Shown: one piece after another, positions 23,015 to 35,612 of the stretch
Layout: the number at the start of each line of letters is the position of its first letter
Position numbering within the stretch: position 1 is the first letter of the stretch
From: Hawksworthiomyces lignivorus
Taxonomy: Eukaryota > Ascomycota > Sordariomycetes > Ophiostomatales > Ophiostomataceae
DNA: 64,000 nucleotides
Direction: 5' to 3'
NCBI GenBank assembly: GCA_002917075.1
Contig: NTMA01000007.1
Coordinates: forward strand, 310,001 to 374,000
Program-made: the position numbers and the translations under genes
Notes under the pieces: generated by a model
What the model was told of the DNA's origin: nothing
Seen by the model: only the letters and a program-made list of their open reading frames with translations
Database searches by the model: none

Positions 23015-24319
23015 GACGTCAGCCGGCTCAATGGAGACAATGACGGCAGAGGAAGAGAGACTGAGGCTTCAGCGAGCCTATTCAGCCAATTTCCTATAGG
23101 AAAGGGACGTGCTTCCTACACAATGGCATAGGAGCAGGTAATTAAGGTGCCAAGATGATGAGAAGAGTGAATAAAAGACGCAAAAAAAAAAAAGGCGAGG
23201 AAAAGGAAAACGGGCCCTCGTCGCGTGGTAGTTTGGTAGTGTGGATGGATGCTCGCAGAGAGAAATTTGGAGGTTGCCGATGGGGACGGCAACAGCGAAT
23301 CACAGAACACTGATACTACATCGCGCTAGCCGCAACAGAAGCACCGAACATCACTGCTGAAATGACCCAGCGGAAGCTGCTGACTGGGACCAATTAGCAA
23401 CCGCAAATACAGCACAAGGCCCTCTAGACCCCCTCTAGATCGACTTTTATTAGAGGCATTTATAGGCATACACAAGGGCATCCTAGGGGACCCGGCCTCC
23501 ACACCCCGCGCATTGAGCTCCAGCTGGTGGTTCCGTCATGGGTGTCCAGGCCCGTCCTCCACGAATTAGACGCTTTTAAACAATATGGCACGCTCTAATA
23601 TGCTATTTACACTTTCATTTGGCTGAAGTTCGATGTGCTCGTTTGTCCATTTTACACGTGAAAGGACCCTGCGAATCGATTTTGACAATTGTCGGGCGTG
23701 GTCCAGAAGGCAGAACGATAAGACGAGAATGCAAGAAAAGAAGCATGTGGGCAAGCAGAGAGGGCAGAGCAAATACGAGGCCGCGGACAAGAGGAAGCAA
23801 GATAAAGTGCAAAAGCAAGAGAAAGAGAAAAAACATTAATTAACAATGTCATTCAGAATGCTAGTAGTTCTTATCATGCTCTATGGTAGTAATAATGTGT
23901 GTTTGCTGTCTGCGTCTGTGTGTGAGCAAGTGTGTGTGTGTGTGTGTGTGTGTGTATGAAAATGTTTTGGTTGTTTTTCTATGTCCCCGCCTGAAATAAT
24001 ATGATTGATCATGATGAGTTAAACGTTTGATGGTGGTATTGATGCATCCTCTTCCGCTCCCACACGGAATGTGTTTTTGGTTTGGGGATACGGCAGATGG
24101 AGAGGCTGTCTGTCCCCTCCCCCCCTTTCTCTCTCCCTCACTTTCTCTGCTCGCTTTCCCGCCCTCTCTTCCCAAGATCCAGCAGCGGCTCCGGCTATCG
24201 GCGTGGCATTGCATGTGGGTCATAGCAGGTCGACGGCAATCCGGCAGCCAACAGAGATTTGCCCTCTCTCTTCCGGTCTCGCAAAATCGCGAGGAAAGAG
24301 ACGAAAGTGAAAACCGGCT
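23015..24319. promoter_or_regulatory. SYG1 promoter and FAD synthase 3' flank
   Basis: No gene seen. It holds the upstream region of SYG1 (CT- and GA-rich stretches), a TG microsatellite at 23931-23955 and the 3' flank of the FAD synthase gene, with a T/C-rich tract near 24110-24175. Confidence 0.5.
23931..23955. repeat. (TG)n microsatellite
   Basis: An uninterrupted TG dinucleotide run of about 12 units, downstream of the FAD synthase gene. Confidence 0.95.
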
Positions 24320-25503
24320 TCAGCGGCCCCGGCCCAGCCGCTCCTCGTTGTCGGCCATCAGCTCATACGCCGGCCGGAACGAAGTGCTGTCGCCAGCCTT
24401 TGCCAGCGCCGGGTTTGGCCGCGTGTCGGTGGTGCCGCCGAGCGAAGTGAAGCCTTGGTTGTACAGCTTGCAGAAGGGGATATCAAGGTGGCGGATGAAC
24501 TGGTGCCCAGGAGTTAGCAAGAGAACGTGCTCATGGTGGTTTGGGGGCCAAAACAGAGGGAAATTAAGAAAGTCTACACACCCGCCAGATCTCTGCGTAG
24601 TGCCAGTCCAGCACGGGGTGGATGCGCATCAGCTGCGGCCAGCCGGGGTCCGTCGGCGTAAAGTGGTCCAGAAACTCGCCGTGCGGGTCCGTGCGGCGCG
24701 TGCCCATGAAGATGGCGCGGACTGCCGGCCGCTCGCCCATGAAGGCGTCGAGGGCGGCCCGCATGGGCAGGGCGTAGCGGGAGAGGTCGAGGTGGTATTC
24801 GAGCGTGGACGTCTCCACAAAGGCGTCCACCTCGGGGAACGGGTCCGGCGGGACAATGTAGATAGCCTGCACCGGCGGCGTCGGGATGGCTTCCGCCGTA
24901 GCCGCATCAGCCGCAGGCTGGTCGGCCGGGGCCGTGTCGGCGCCGGCATTCGGCGAGCAGGTCGGCAGGCATGCCAGCAGGAGAATAAGGAGCACGAGGC
25001 AGTCTTTGCCGCCGTTGTACGAGAGCGAGAGTTCACTGAGCCTGGATAAGGGGGAGGGGGCACGCGCAGGGAGGCGCGGGGTGTTAGCAAGTGGGGCTCC
25101 GCTTCTGACGTCTTCGAGCAGCTTCCAGCATGCATCAGCCGCTGCCGCAGGGGGAAACCTACCCGTAGCGCTGCAGAGCCTGTTCGATCACGTCCACGGA
25201 GATGCGCACCTGGCTCTGGACGGCACGCAGCAGCTCGTCCTCGAGGTCGGCCGCAAGAAAGGCCAGGACTTTGCGCCGCAGCTTGTAGCAGATTTCGGGG
25301 AAGCGCAGCGCGGGTGCAGGCAGAGCTCGTGCGTCTCGTTGCGCATGTGCCTCTGCATGTGACTGGGGACCTGCGGGTCCGGTGCCGTTGACACCGTTCA
25401 CTTTGGCCTTTGCCGAGCTGCCGTGTGCCACGCCATTGGGTTGCGCCTCGGCCGGAGCGGTGGCATAGCCGCCGTTGGCGGTGCCATTGTGCAGGTCTGC
25501 CAT
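24320..25503 (-). CDS. FAD1: FAD synthase (FMN adenylyltransferase)
   Basis: Exons 25503-25163, 25041-24582 and 24499-24320; 326 aa. It belongs to the PAPS-reductase-like group of FAD synthases. The PP-loop is SYNGGKDC right after intron 1. Other conserved parts are FMGTRRTDPHGE, RIHPVLDWHYAEIWR joined across intron 2 to FIRHLDIPFCKLYNQGFTSLGG, and an ending in EERLGRGR. It transfers AMP from ATP to FMN to make FAD in the cytosol. I start at 25503 (MADLHNG) because the longer frame from 25635 adds only a hydrophobic leader not expected in this enzyme. The first about 55 residues are a low-complexity extension. Nearby flavoenzymes (the oxidase at 52.2 kb) are not part of its operon; fungi have none. 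Confidence 0.95.
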
Positions 25504-28500
25504 GTGAGGCGGGGCAGGACGGGAGGACAGGGCAAGAAGAAGAAAAGAAGAAGAAAAAGAAAAGAAGACGAGATATGTAGTGAGCGACTTGGGTAAGCGA
25601 ATCTGCAGAAGCAGAAGAAATGACGAAAAAGACAAAGACGAAGACGACTCAGACAGAGAAGCAAACCCAAGAGGAAGTGTCGCGGGGAGAAGTGGCTACG
25701 GAGAAAGAAAAGCGGACGGAACGACTCAAGCTGCCTCTTAGCATGGAGAATGGCATGGAGAAAACCCAAAAGAGAAATGCGGCTATGCGAAACGGTCCAA
25801 AAGTCAGACGGTTCGATCGAGGCCGCGCACAGATCGGACAGCCCTTTTTGGCATATGACGGCCCTTTTTTTTTTGTACCTTGGTTGTGCTGCCCAATTAG
25901 CGTTCTAGTGCGATCCCAAGAAATTCATAATCTTTCGATTGCCTTCTCCAACAAAGAACGGCGGCGCTGCTGGATAAGGCCACTGAGCCAACGACCTCAG
26001 GACGACTAGCGACTCTGAGGGGCCTACGACAGCCGTGGGGAAGGGAAATGTTTTAGCGCGGAGAACGGGGGAAATCAGAATGAGAACCAACGCCGATTCA
26101 GCCGACGTCGCCTGGGCGCGGTCCAAGGCATCTATCTTACATTGCCTGCACCGCCTTGCTCGAATAGCCGAAAGCAAACCGTGGGGAAAGCGATATTTTG
26201 GCCAGATTGTCCACGATTAATCAGCCGTGTCCGCGATGCTAGAGGCGGTCACGATATTCGGCATGTGACATGGCTGATTCGTTCTCAGGCGACTCTGCAC
26301 AGAAAACGTGCCGATGCTGCACATCTCCTCTATGGCTGATCCTCGTGGTGCTCTGTGCAAGCCAGACGGCGATGCATCATTTGTGTCTACGGAGAGACCA
26401 GGCCGAGTAATTTCTCAAATTGTCTCATTGTTTTACCCGCTCGTTATTGGCGAGTCCGTGGGACAGCCCCTCCAGAATTCCGAGCATTCGCCGACCACAT
26501 GACGAGGCTGACCGACAGCGCGAGGGCATCTCGCCTCTCTCGCTTGCCCTCTGGCTTACTGGCTCGCTCGCTTGTTTGCTGGTTTGCTTCCTTGATTGTT
26601 AGCTTGCTTCGTCTCCCGGCTCAAGAGCCACTGCAGCCACCAGGTATGGTTGCGTCGTGCTCTGTGTCGCTGACGAGAGGTGCGTAGCCCTCTCTCTTTT
26701 GCCCCACGTTCCAGGCCTGCGGCATCGTAACTGGCTGGAAGAAATTCTCTAGAGCAAAGTAGCATTCGCGTGCGGAGCGCCTGAACACCTTCTTTGCATT
26801 GTTTTGGCAGCCTCGCCGACATGTGAAGTGAAACGCCAACGTGTATATATATACACATGCCTATCCGTGTGCAGGGCGAAAGCCTCATTCAATTTCCCAT
26901 TGTTAGTAATTCTCCTTCTTCCCGCAGCCAACTTGGTTTAGATAGCCTATGAACCCGGATCTTGGAAACCAAGTACCGAGATGGGCTCACAGAAGAATCA
27001 CCATACAATAAATGCCATCTGCTGTATTTTTCAACGTACGAGATTCTGGGGATGGCAGCATCGTATGATTTGTGCGGGAAAGCTTTAAACGAGAGCGGCA
27101 GCCAAATGGCCTAGACGTGGGGAATGGCCGTTGGCGATTTTGAGTGTGCACTGGGAAGTGCACAAGTACCAGTGTTGGCAGACTGTCTCTTGTACTCCGT
27201 ACTCCTTACCACTGCACAATGTACGGTCGCTATGTGACTTGTCGCCCGTCAATGTTTGACTGGTACATCGATGTGCTGTCGGTCTTCCCGAAATTGTGGA
27301 TTCTCGTCCAAAGAGAGCAAACAGCTTTTGTGCTTGCTATTTCACAAAATTCTCCATACGACTGAGTACCATACGAAATCTGCGTGTTCACACGGGTCGG
27401 CGGTCTCATTTCGCCTGTCACATCTGCAGGCGTAACGTGGCAGTCAGATGGGCGCAAGAAGCAGGCTCGTCAGCGGTAGAACTTTAGCATGGGAAGGCAC
27501 AGTTGCAGCGACGAGCTCTTTGAGCAGAACAAAGCCGCTGAGAGGATCTCCGTACGTGAGATTGCTTCTCTGCAAGAGCTAGTGAGCTTTGAGCCTTGAC
27601 CGTCGACAGAGATGCGCTGCTGCAGTTGTGCATCTCCTGCTGTGCACTCTGCATACGCTTCGACCACAGCACACTGTGTAGTGCGTCACCCGCCTCCGAC
27701 ATTCCTTGTGTACGACGCTGCCTCCTGCGCTGCGAGCCCACAGCGGCGTAGCTGCGACCCGAAAATTAACGGCCAACCACGGAAACAAAAGTCGGCCCCT
27801 TTCGGTTGCTGGCACCGGCTACGCCCAGTTTAAAGATCAGATGGTGCAGGCTGACCAGGGAGACACCAGGACCGCCCTTTCACACGTGTTGCCACTTTGC
27901 GTGCCCTGCTGTGCAATTCCTTCCACGCGGAAAGATCGGAGGCTCCGGACTGGACAAGTATGCCGAAGAGGATTTTCTTCTGACGGTGGATCTTGGAATC
28001 CTTGCTGGATGACCAGCGCCGCCTTGGCTGAGGAAGAAAGCTGACTTGGCTGTGGAGAGCAGGAAAGGTCTAGTTTTGTTGGTGCAAACTGCTGACTGCT
28101 GTCTACGACAAACTGACGCCATGCGTCAGGAGAATCTCGGCGGATTAAACAGCTGCAGGAAACGCATCACGCTGCGTGAAAGCGGTACGTAAAATTTAAA
28201 CTGTGATCGGGCTGCTCCTCCGCAACAAAAGATCATGGAATTGAGAAAAAAAATTGGAGAAGCTCTGGCGCCGCAGTCCAGACCCGCAGCACGACAGCAC
28301 AAGAGACCACTGGCCAGTGGGAACCATACCAGAAAAGCATGATCGCCCAGCGGGGAGAAAAATTCATGACGTCTGTCCATTTCGACCATTTGGGCATTGG
28401 CCCATTTATGTGTAGCAACAATAATGAAAGCAAGTCAATTATAATTGTGCCAAGTTGATGGAGGACGGCATACGGCCTCAGCACGCAAATACATAGAAAG

Positions 28501-31500
28501 CTACTAAGAACACGGGAAAGAAATTATTGTGACGGAAGCAGCAACCCCTGGTACATGGCTCAATACACTTTTTCTTACACAAAACTCAACTAGGAAGGAA
28601 CAACACCCGTTTATTCTCTGCACCCACCTTTTAGTGACAGATTGTCGGGAGTGTGGGAAAGTGCGAATGAACGCGATAGGAGGGAAAAAAGGAGGAAGAA
28701 AGTGGGGGCATCTTTGAAGGCGGAAGGGCTAAGAAAAATCTAAGGCAGACGGCCTTCCAAGTCTGCCTTCTGCCAAGGGAAGAAACACCGAGCGGACAGC
28801 CGGATTTGCCTCTGGTTGGTCCTTTGCCGCGTTACGAGTACGAAGAAACCCATCTGTAAGGAGTAAATCAAGGAATTGACGAAAAGGTGAAATAAGCCAA
28901 AGCGACATTGAATAAAGGGGCTTCTGGGAGAAACGACACTTTGGGAAGACATAAACAAGCCAAATTAAAGACAACATGCGGGCGAACAAAGCAAAAGCAC
29001 CAGAGAAGGACTAGGACCAGGAGACTTCGTGAAAGAAAGACCAAAGTAGTGCTAGGAAGCCAAGGAGCCATGACGTTGAACTAGAGGAGCTGTTTTCCGT
29101 AGCGTGGATTTTCAGCGCGATGAACGGCGGAGATGCACAGCAGACGGAGAAGCACAGCAGACGACGCAGTCCTGCTGCTAGAAAGACAAGGCGAGTTCCA
29201 GGTTTCGTCCGCATGTGCGGAGTAACGTACTTGGCCGTATTTGCGTAGTTATAGCCTGGCTCGCCTGGGTGACCATTTTTGGGGGATTAACTTTTTGGGG
29301 GACTGGACATTTCTGCTAAGCAGCTCGGAGTGCTGCACCGCACCGCACCACCATCGGCCACGCAGCCACCACCACTAAGAAGCCACCAGCATCAATCGCC
29401 TGCAGCAAACCATTGAAGCCCAACAAAAAGTCTAATTTCCTTTTTCAGACGTGTTTATCAATTTCCCCTCTCATCCTTTCCTCTCTCGCTCCAGTCTCAG
29501 CCTTAATCGTCAGCCGCTTTTGGGAGAGAGCTGCAACCTTAAATGGTCAGCGCTATGCCACGTTGCGGGTCTCCAGAGCTTGACCGCCGAATTTCTCCTG
29601 TCGCTCGCACTTAGTCTGCTTCTTTCTTTGTCTTAAAATTGCCTTTCTTTGATTTTCTTTGCGCTCGTTAGACCCATTACTGCGCAGTGTCTCGGACGCA
29701 TCGTGTGAGCTATCGGGCCAGAGAGGAAGACTGAGAAAAGTGCCGGTGCCGGCTTGTTTCTACACACAGCCCGCTCTTCAATGACTAGCGATAGCAGCTG
29801 GCGTCTTCGCTCCTCATTTAAGGGGCAGAAGAACACAAGCGCATTACATCACACTTTCACCCGCACCAACCCCGTTGTAACCGCTCGCATGTCGCAGCGT
29901 CAACGCTGCGACATTCCTTCTGGTGCTGGGTAATAGGCCGAAAGACCGCCGTTCAGGCTAGCTGCAAAATAGGAAATGGGGAAATGCGCAGAGCAGCAGG
30001 AAATGAGAATTGTGCATCTCTAGTCATCTCTAGTCATACACACTGGCCGGAGCATCACATCCTGCGCCTCTATCCCGCGATGCTACATTACAGCGAGAAC
30101 CGATCACTCCAGGCTCTAGTATGTCACTTTTGTGGCCTCTTGCCCATGCAGGTGCGTGCCATCGTGCCCGTGCCCGATGGGCTGGTTGGCCGCTAGGCCT
30201 ACATCGTAAGACCGCGATCAGTGCAGAAATTACAGGGCTGCCCAAAACAGGAAAGCAGGGCGCAATGGCGAGCTCCGTGGAGTCGATAAATGCAATGCAA
30301 GAATGCGGTCTTTCAATTGCCTTTTTTTTTTTTCTAATATTCCACTTCGCCTAACGAATGCAGTAACTTCTTACAAAAGAGTTTTAGTTGGATAGAAGAC
30401 AAAATGGAAGGACAAATATTGGCCTTGGCAAGTGCCGTCCGTCAATGGAAACAAATGTGTGCGTAATCGTATGTAGACACGGCTTTCGTCTCCGCCCATG
30501 CCCAGTTTTCCACCTTGTCGCAAATCTCGATCACGCCTGGTGTGAGGACAGTTTCCTACTGCAAGTACAGTATGCTACAGGGCAGGCAGGGGGACCCAGC
30601 AAGTCTTGGCTGATCAGCGGCGTGAGCGTGGAGACGGCGCTTCTCCGCTGGAACCAAATTCTGGGAGACCTGCGCACTCCATCATAAACTGTTGGTCGTC
30701 AATTGCATTTCGATCGGTATCGCACGATGCGTACGATACAAAGCGTAGCGTAAGAATCGCACACTGCTTCATCGCAATAACAACTGCATTAAGCGTTGCA
30801 GCACACACGCAGACAGTGTCATCCCAGTTTTGGCACGGCAGCCGAGGCGCCGCGACAGAGCAGAAATCCTGGAAAGAGCGTTTCGGGTCTCTCCTGCCTG
30901 CCCTGCCCGCTCTGCCCGCCCTGTCTGGGCCTGCTTGCGCTTCCCCAATTTCCCCAGACGTCATTGCTTCCTTCCCTTTTTGTGACGCATGCATTGTCTT
31001 TTTTGCCTACTCCTTCCTTCCTACTCCTTCCCTGTCTTGTCCTGTCCTGTCCTACTTCCGCCGGCATGCCGCAACGATCCAGCATCCGGCAGAGGTTAAA
31101 AAAAAGATGCAATTAAGTCTTTGGCATCGTTGGCTCTCAACTTCAAACAAGGCAATCAACTGCTTCTCGGCACAGAGATATTAGACATTAGACAAACAAC
31201 AATCATAACGTCAGTCCTATCAATGTCAACAAACACACAGCAAAAAGCCCTCAACAAAACCTCCGAACAGCCGCTTTTGCTCGTGGTCTCGCTTCACTTT
31301 CCTACACGTACTATTGGTTTTCTAGCGCTTCCCCAAGCACATCCGCCAATCCCACACCACCACCACCACCATCACCACACCCCCCCGGTGTCCAATTCCT
31401 CCAGTAAGCCGCCAAGCTGGCTGGCTCCACAGACACTGGCTCTCTCTGCTGCTTCCCTTCCTCAGTTCATGACGGTTAGCCTCCTGTCCTCTCTCTCAAC

Positions 31501-32864
31501 CGTCCACAGCCTGCTCAGCCCACCTACACCTCCCTCACGTCTTATCGGGCATAACATCATCAAAGACGCAGGCGCTACAGATATGCAACATTGACGACGA
31601 AGCGAAAACAACAAACCCAAAGGAGAAAAGCACTGGTCTTTTTGTCTGCACGAACGCCCAGATATTAAATCCTGCAGCTCTCATTCTGAGCAGACACAAA
31701 GCACTAACTACTGTGCAAGGCGCTATCCCGTATTTCTCCTGTCCACCAAGACTATTCCGGCGTACGTCAACGAAGTACTCCTCTCGAACGTCTGGGATTA
31801 ACTATTACGACGTACAACGTTTCCCAGAAAGTGTCGCTGTAAGCCAAGCAGCCCACACCACATCCCGCGCTAAATAAAACCCCCTAGCTTCCCACTACTG
31901 GGGACCACCACCACCGCCCTTCTTTGGCCCTTTTTAGCTCGCCTCCCTCCCTCCTTTCAGTTCGTTTCCGTTTTTCTTTTTCCCTCCCTCTCTCTCCTCC
32001 ACATTCTCACGACCTCTTCTATCTCCCCTCACTATCTCTCCCTCGCCCTTGGAGGCAGAACTGAGGCATTGAAGCATTGACAGGCAAATGCAGCAGAAGA
32101 AGACAAGAAAACAACAGAAAGGAACAGGCACGATCACGGTCAACACGGCACAGTCGTCCTATTTCCAACATTAGCAACATTATCCCGCACGCACATCTTA
32201 CGCAATCAGCGGTTCAGCTTGTGCTTTCCCGTATCCAAAACAGCCGCCAGCCGAAAGAGACACAACAGCAACACACGAGCTGTCCCAATCTCCATTTTCT
32301 CCGAGACCGTCTGCCCTCGCATACATTTTCTTTTCTCGCAGCACTTTGTTTCTCCGCTTCGCTGTGTATACTCTTTTTTGCTCTCGGCTCTCGTAACACA
32401 TGCTCGCTTCTTCCCTTGCTCATTCTTCCAGTGCCATACTGCAAAACACTCGGTGGGGGTGAAATCAGACAAAGCAGAGTGTAAAGTCCCCGGAGACGAA
32501 GGAAGGCCGAATACGCCGCCCTGATCGCCCTCTGCTTTCTGCCCGTGTCTGGGTTCCAGCCCTTCGAGTCCGCCTCCACTGCTAAGCCCCTTCGCAATAT
32601 CGTCGTTTTTTCCCCAACCCGTAAATTCGACCCACCAAGTCGAACACCGAAACATCCATTTCAAATCTGAAAAAGGGAGAAAACAGAAAAGAAAAAGGGA
32701 TTTATTACGGAGCAAAAAGGGGGGCAGGACACTCCACGAGAGAGATAGGCAGGAAGACACGGCTAGCTTTGCTGCTGTGATTCTTTCTCTTTCTCTCCTC
32801 TCCGCCGGTTCGCTGGTTTCCATTCCATCTATTTGCTGTCTTTGTTCCGGTCTTCTCTAAAACC
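25504..32864. other. 7.4-kb gap without recognisable genes
   Basis: The largest gene-free stretch of the window, between the divergent starts of FAD1 and the gene at 32865. Open frames here look random in composition and have no motif or exon partner. The part from about 29.4 to 32.8 kb is pyrimidine-rich, with runs of CTGCC/TCCTG (30893-31060) and CAC repeats (31350-31385), as in long fungal promoters and 5' leaders. A perfect hairpin lies at 29889-29914. It may hold a long 5' UTR or a non-coding RNA; I cannot show either. Confidence 0.5.
29889..29914. repeat. Perfect inverted repeat, 11-bp arms, 4-nt loop
   Basis: Arms ATGTCGCAGCG and CGCTGCGACAT flank TCAA, about 3 kb upstream of the gene at 32865. 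Confidence 0.85.
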
Positions 32865-34007
32865 ATGTTCGAAACACAATTGCCTATGCGGCAGCGCCCG
32901 GTCGATCCAGCGCAAATGTACGCCCATTCTCGTACACGAACAACCTCATCCAACGTCTTTCCCAATCCTGCCCACACTCCGTCTCCAGTACAGCTCGCCC
33001 AACCGCCTGCAATGGGCCACAATCATCGATCCCCTTCTGTGAACACCTTCAACTCCACGTCCAGCGCAGGCATGGTACCTCCCGCCGCTTATCGGACAAG
33101 TCCAACGAACGACATCCGGCGGTCGACCTCGTCGCGGTCGGGTGGCGGCGGAAACCCGCAGACGCCGCAGACATCGTACGTGGCCCTATTGCGCAGGCAA
33201 AAAGCGACCGTCTGGAGCGAGCGGGCACAGTTTGAAGACCCCCGCCTAGCTGCCCAGCAGCGCGCTGCCCGCATGCGTGCGAACCGCGAGATTGTCGGCA
33301 GCGGCGGTGCCTACGTCGGCGGCGGAGGGGGCGGAGGACGCACCAGTACTGGCCTCAGCTCGGCTGGCGGCAAAGTGGCAGCCAAGATCCGCCACCACGG
33401 CAGCAAGACAACCGCCTTCGGCGCCGACAGCAACTACGTTGGCATCGGCGGCGTGCCTCTGCGCCTGAGTGCGACCGAAGTTGAGGGCGAGGACAGCGAC
33501 GAAGACGACTACGCCGGTGCCGGCACCGCGCGCCAGACTAACCACCGCCGGACAGGGAGCAGCGGTCGCAGCAGCACTGCTAGTGGCCGCCGAAGCACGC
33601 CCTTCCGCTCGTCGACGGGCGCCCTCACCGCCCCTGGAGCTTCGGCCTCAGCGTCGGGCTCCAACGTCAACTTGCACTCGCTGCATGGCAGCGGCTCGCG
33701 CCGCTTCAGCCCTGGCGATACGCCCGAGCGGTTAGGCAGCCTCGTCGACGACCGCGAGCCAGTGCGGGACGATGCCGCTAGCGGCAAGGCCCGCAGCACC
33801 GCCAGCGGCAGCAGTGCCGAGCGTGCCGATAACGTGCCGGATCTCGGTGGTGCGGCCACCCGTCTGCCCGCGAATAGTGCGGCGAACGCCACTGTGACGC
33901 GCGAGCGCAGCGTCCGCAATGCTGAGGACTTGCGCCGCCGCGGCAGCGTCGACGAGCGCACGATGACGCTGTCTACTGGGCGCCTGTTCATCGCCAACCC
34001 AGATTAA
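32865..34007 (+). CDS. Disordered fungal protein with a conserved basic core, function unknown
   Basis: A single open exon of 380 aa beginning MFETQLPMRQRPV. Most of it is low complexity (Ser, Thr, Gly, Ala, Arg). A denser segment around residues 103-140, with YVALLRRQKATVWSERAQFEDPRLAAQQ and a basic helix after it, looks like a conserved short motif; I do not recognise a named domain. A Gly run, a short acidic stretch (VEGEDSDEDDY) and many RRTGSS/RRST-like sites suggest a phosphorylated regulatory protein, but this is inference. The leader upstream is long and pyrimidine-rich with many upstream ATGs, so translation may be controlled. No intron seen inside the frame. Confidence 0.75.
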   Translation: MFETQLPMRQRPVDPAQMYAHSRTRTTSSNVFPNPAHTPSPVQLAQPPAMGHNHRSPSVNTFNSTSSAGMVPPAAYRTSPTNDIRRSTSSRSGGGGNPQTPQTSYVALLRRQKATVWSERAQFEDPRLAAQQRAARMRANREIVGSGGAYVGGGGGGGRTSTGLSSAGGKVAAKIRHHGSKTTAFGADSNYVGIGGVPLRLSATEVEGEDSDEDDYAGAGTARQTNHRRTGSSGRSSTASGRRSTPFRSSTGALTAPGASASASGSNVNLHSLHGSGSRRFSPGDTPERLGSLVDDREPVRDDAASGKARSTASGSSAERADNVPDLGGAATRLPANSAANATVTRERSVRNAEDLRRRGSVDERTMTLSTGRLFIANPD

Positions 34008-35612
34008 GAGGAAAACTACAGTACTGTACAGAATTTAGCAGTTTTGTTCGCGTATTCGCTCTTTTCTTTTACCGTTCTCATCACTCCTGTTATCATTACA
34101 ACGAAGCTGCAGCTGGTCACCATCGAGCTACGCATGGCTGACTTGAAGATCTAGCCTTCACTTGCTTTCTACGTCTTGGCTCCTTTTTTTCGTTTCACTA
34201 ATAGCCCACCCCACTGCCCCATACGTTTACTCTCGCTTTGTAATATTTTCTTCTTCTTTTCTCTTGCATTAGCAGGCGTTCAAATAGGGGGAACGGGAGG
34301 GGAACACTCGTTTTGGAAAGTTGGCAGGGAGGACAACTTGCTTATCCTGATTTGAAGGGAAGGGAATGTGAGACACCAAAAAAATGGTGTATCTTGTGCA
34401 TCTGCTGCATGATACTCTACCTGTATATCTGTGATACCTCTATTAATTCCAAGACACCGACCATCTACAAAATATTTGACCCGCGAGCCGTGACGCATTG
34501 CTATGACCAGGTTGGAACAGAGAGGGTTAAACTGAGTGAAGACTTATTTGCCAGCGAATTGACCACCAACTAACACATGGAACAGACGTCATCGACTCCG
34601 AGAGGTGAGCGGTGTGGAAGCCAGTGAACGCGGCAGCGGACCGTCTTGATCCAAATTTCTTTGAGTGACAACCAGAGAACCAGAGAACAGGAGCGATAAC
34701 CAGAAATATTGAGGGAACCCGAGAAACCTTGGTTTTAGAGTCGCATCCGGACACAAGAAGTAAGAGAGGTTGAGGCACTGTCTTTGTCTAGCTAGCTTAA
34801 TAGCTGCTATTATACCTGCGGTACATAATTGCCAATTCGGTCGGCGGTGTCATAGTGATGCAACGTCAGGCAGGTCTAGCCAATGTTTGGTTGGCGTGTA
34901 GAGAGCTAAGAGGTGTTTCAGTAGCTAGGTAGATGAAATGCCACAGGGTCAACGCACACGATGTATAGTAGGCACGACGTGAGCGTTATCTGTGCTATTG
35001 AAGAAAATTACATAATCGACTTAAATGTTCACGTGACTTAACAGCCACAATTAGTTCAGCCACGGCTGGTTGACGCGTAAAAATGGGAACGCCAAATTTA
35101 CGCGTTCCTGGCTCTCTGCGTAGGCCAATTCAACAGGGGAAAGAGCCATGGGTTCCACCGATTAACGCGTCCTCCACATACGAGAACGGGAAAGGATGAC
35201 CTGTTAGAAGGGATTCCGAGCCTTCAACCAACTTGCTCCTTCCTTTGTCACCGTCTTTGTCCAGCTCACTCTTTTTCCTCTCGTGACATTCAATCTTCAA
35301 CAACGCCGTCACTTGCTTTTGTCTAGACTTTGCCATTGTACGATCACTTACCTCCTTTTCCTCAGTTCTATTTGGCTCATTGGCCGTCAGTATCGCCCAA
35401 TTCGGCTACCTCTCCTGAATTTCGAGAACGACCTGTTATCTGTCTGCATCATCTCTGCTGCCTCTCGCCATCTCGTTCACTTGTTGCATATCCCTCTCGA
35501 ATCCTCGATGCCCACAACTGTTTGTTCTTTTCTAGCGGACTAGTAGTCCTACGCCTCTGTTTAGCGAAAAGCGAAATTCCTCAGGGGCAGCACGCCCCGA
35601 CAGTTTCACCCG
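34008..35612. promoter_or_regulatory. Intergenic region, CAF-1 subunit promoter
   Basis: 3' flank of the disordered-protein gene and promoter of the CAF-1 gene. Pyrimidine-rich DNA precedes the CAF-1 start. No gene seen. Confidence 0.55.

Noticed and set aside
24027..25049. A 340-aa plus frame opposite FAD synthase
   Set aside because: Its right half is antisense to FAD1 exons 2 and 3, which carry the conserved motifs; the left half looks random.
25504..25635. Upstream ATG for FAD synthase at 25635
   Set aside because: It adds 44 hydrophobic and Ser-rich residues not expected in the cytosolic enzyme. The ATG at 25503 starts an ordinary polar N-terminus.
30606..31594. Two overlapping plus frames (192 and 157 aa) in the 7.4-kb gap
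   Set aside because: Pro/Ser/Leu-rich products of pyrimidine-rich DNA; no conserved motif or splice-supported extension.
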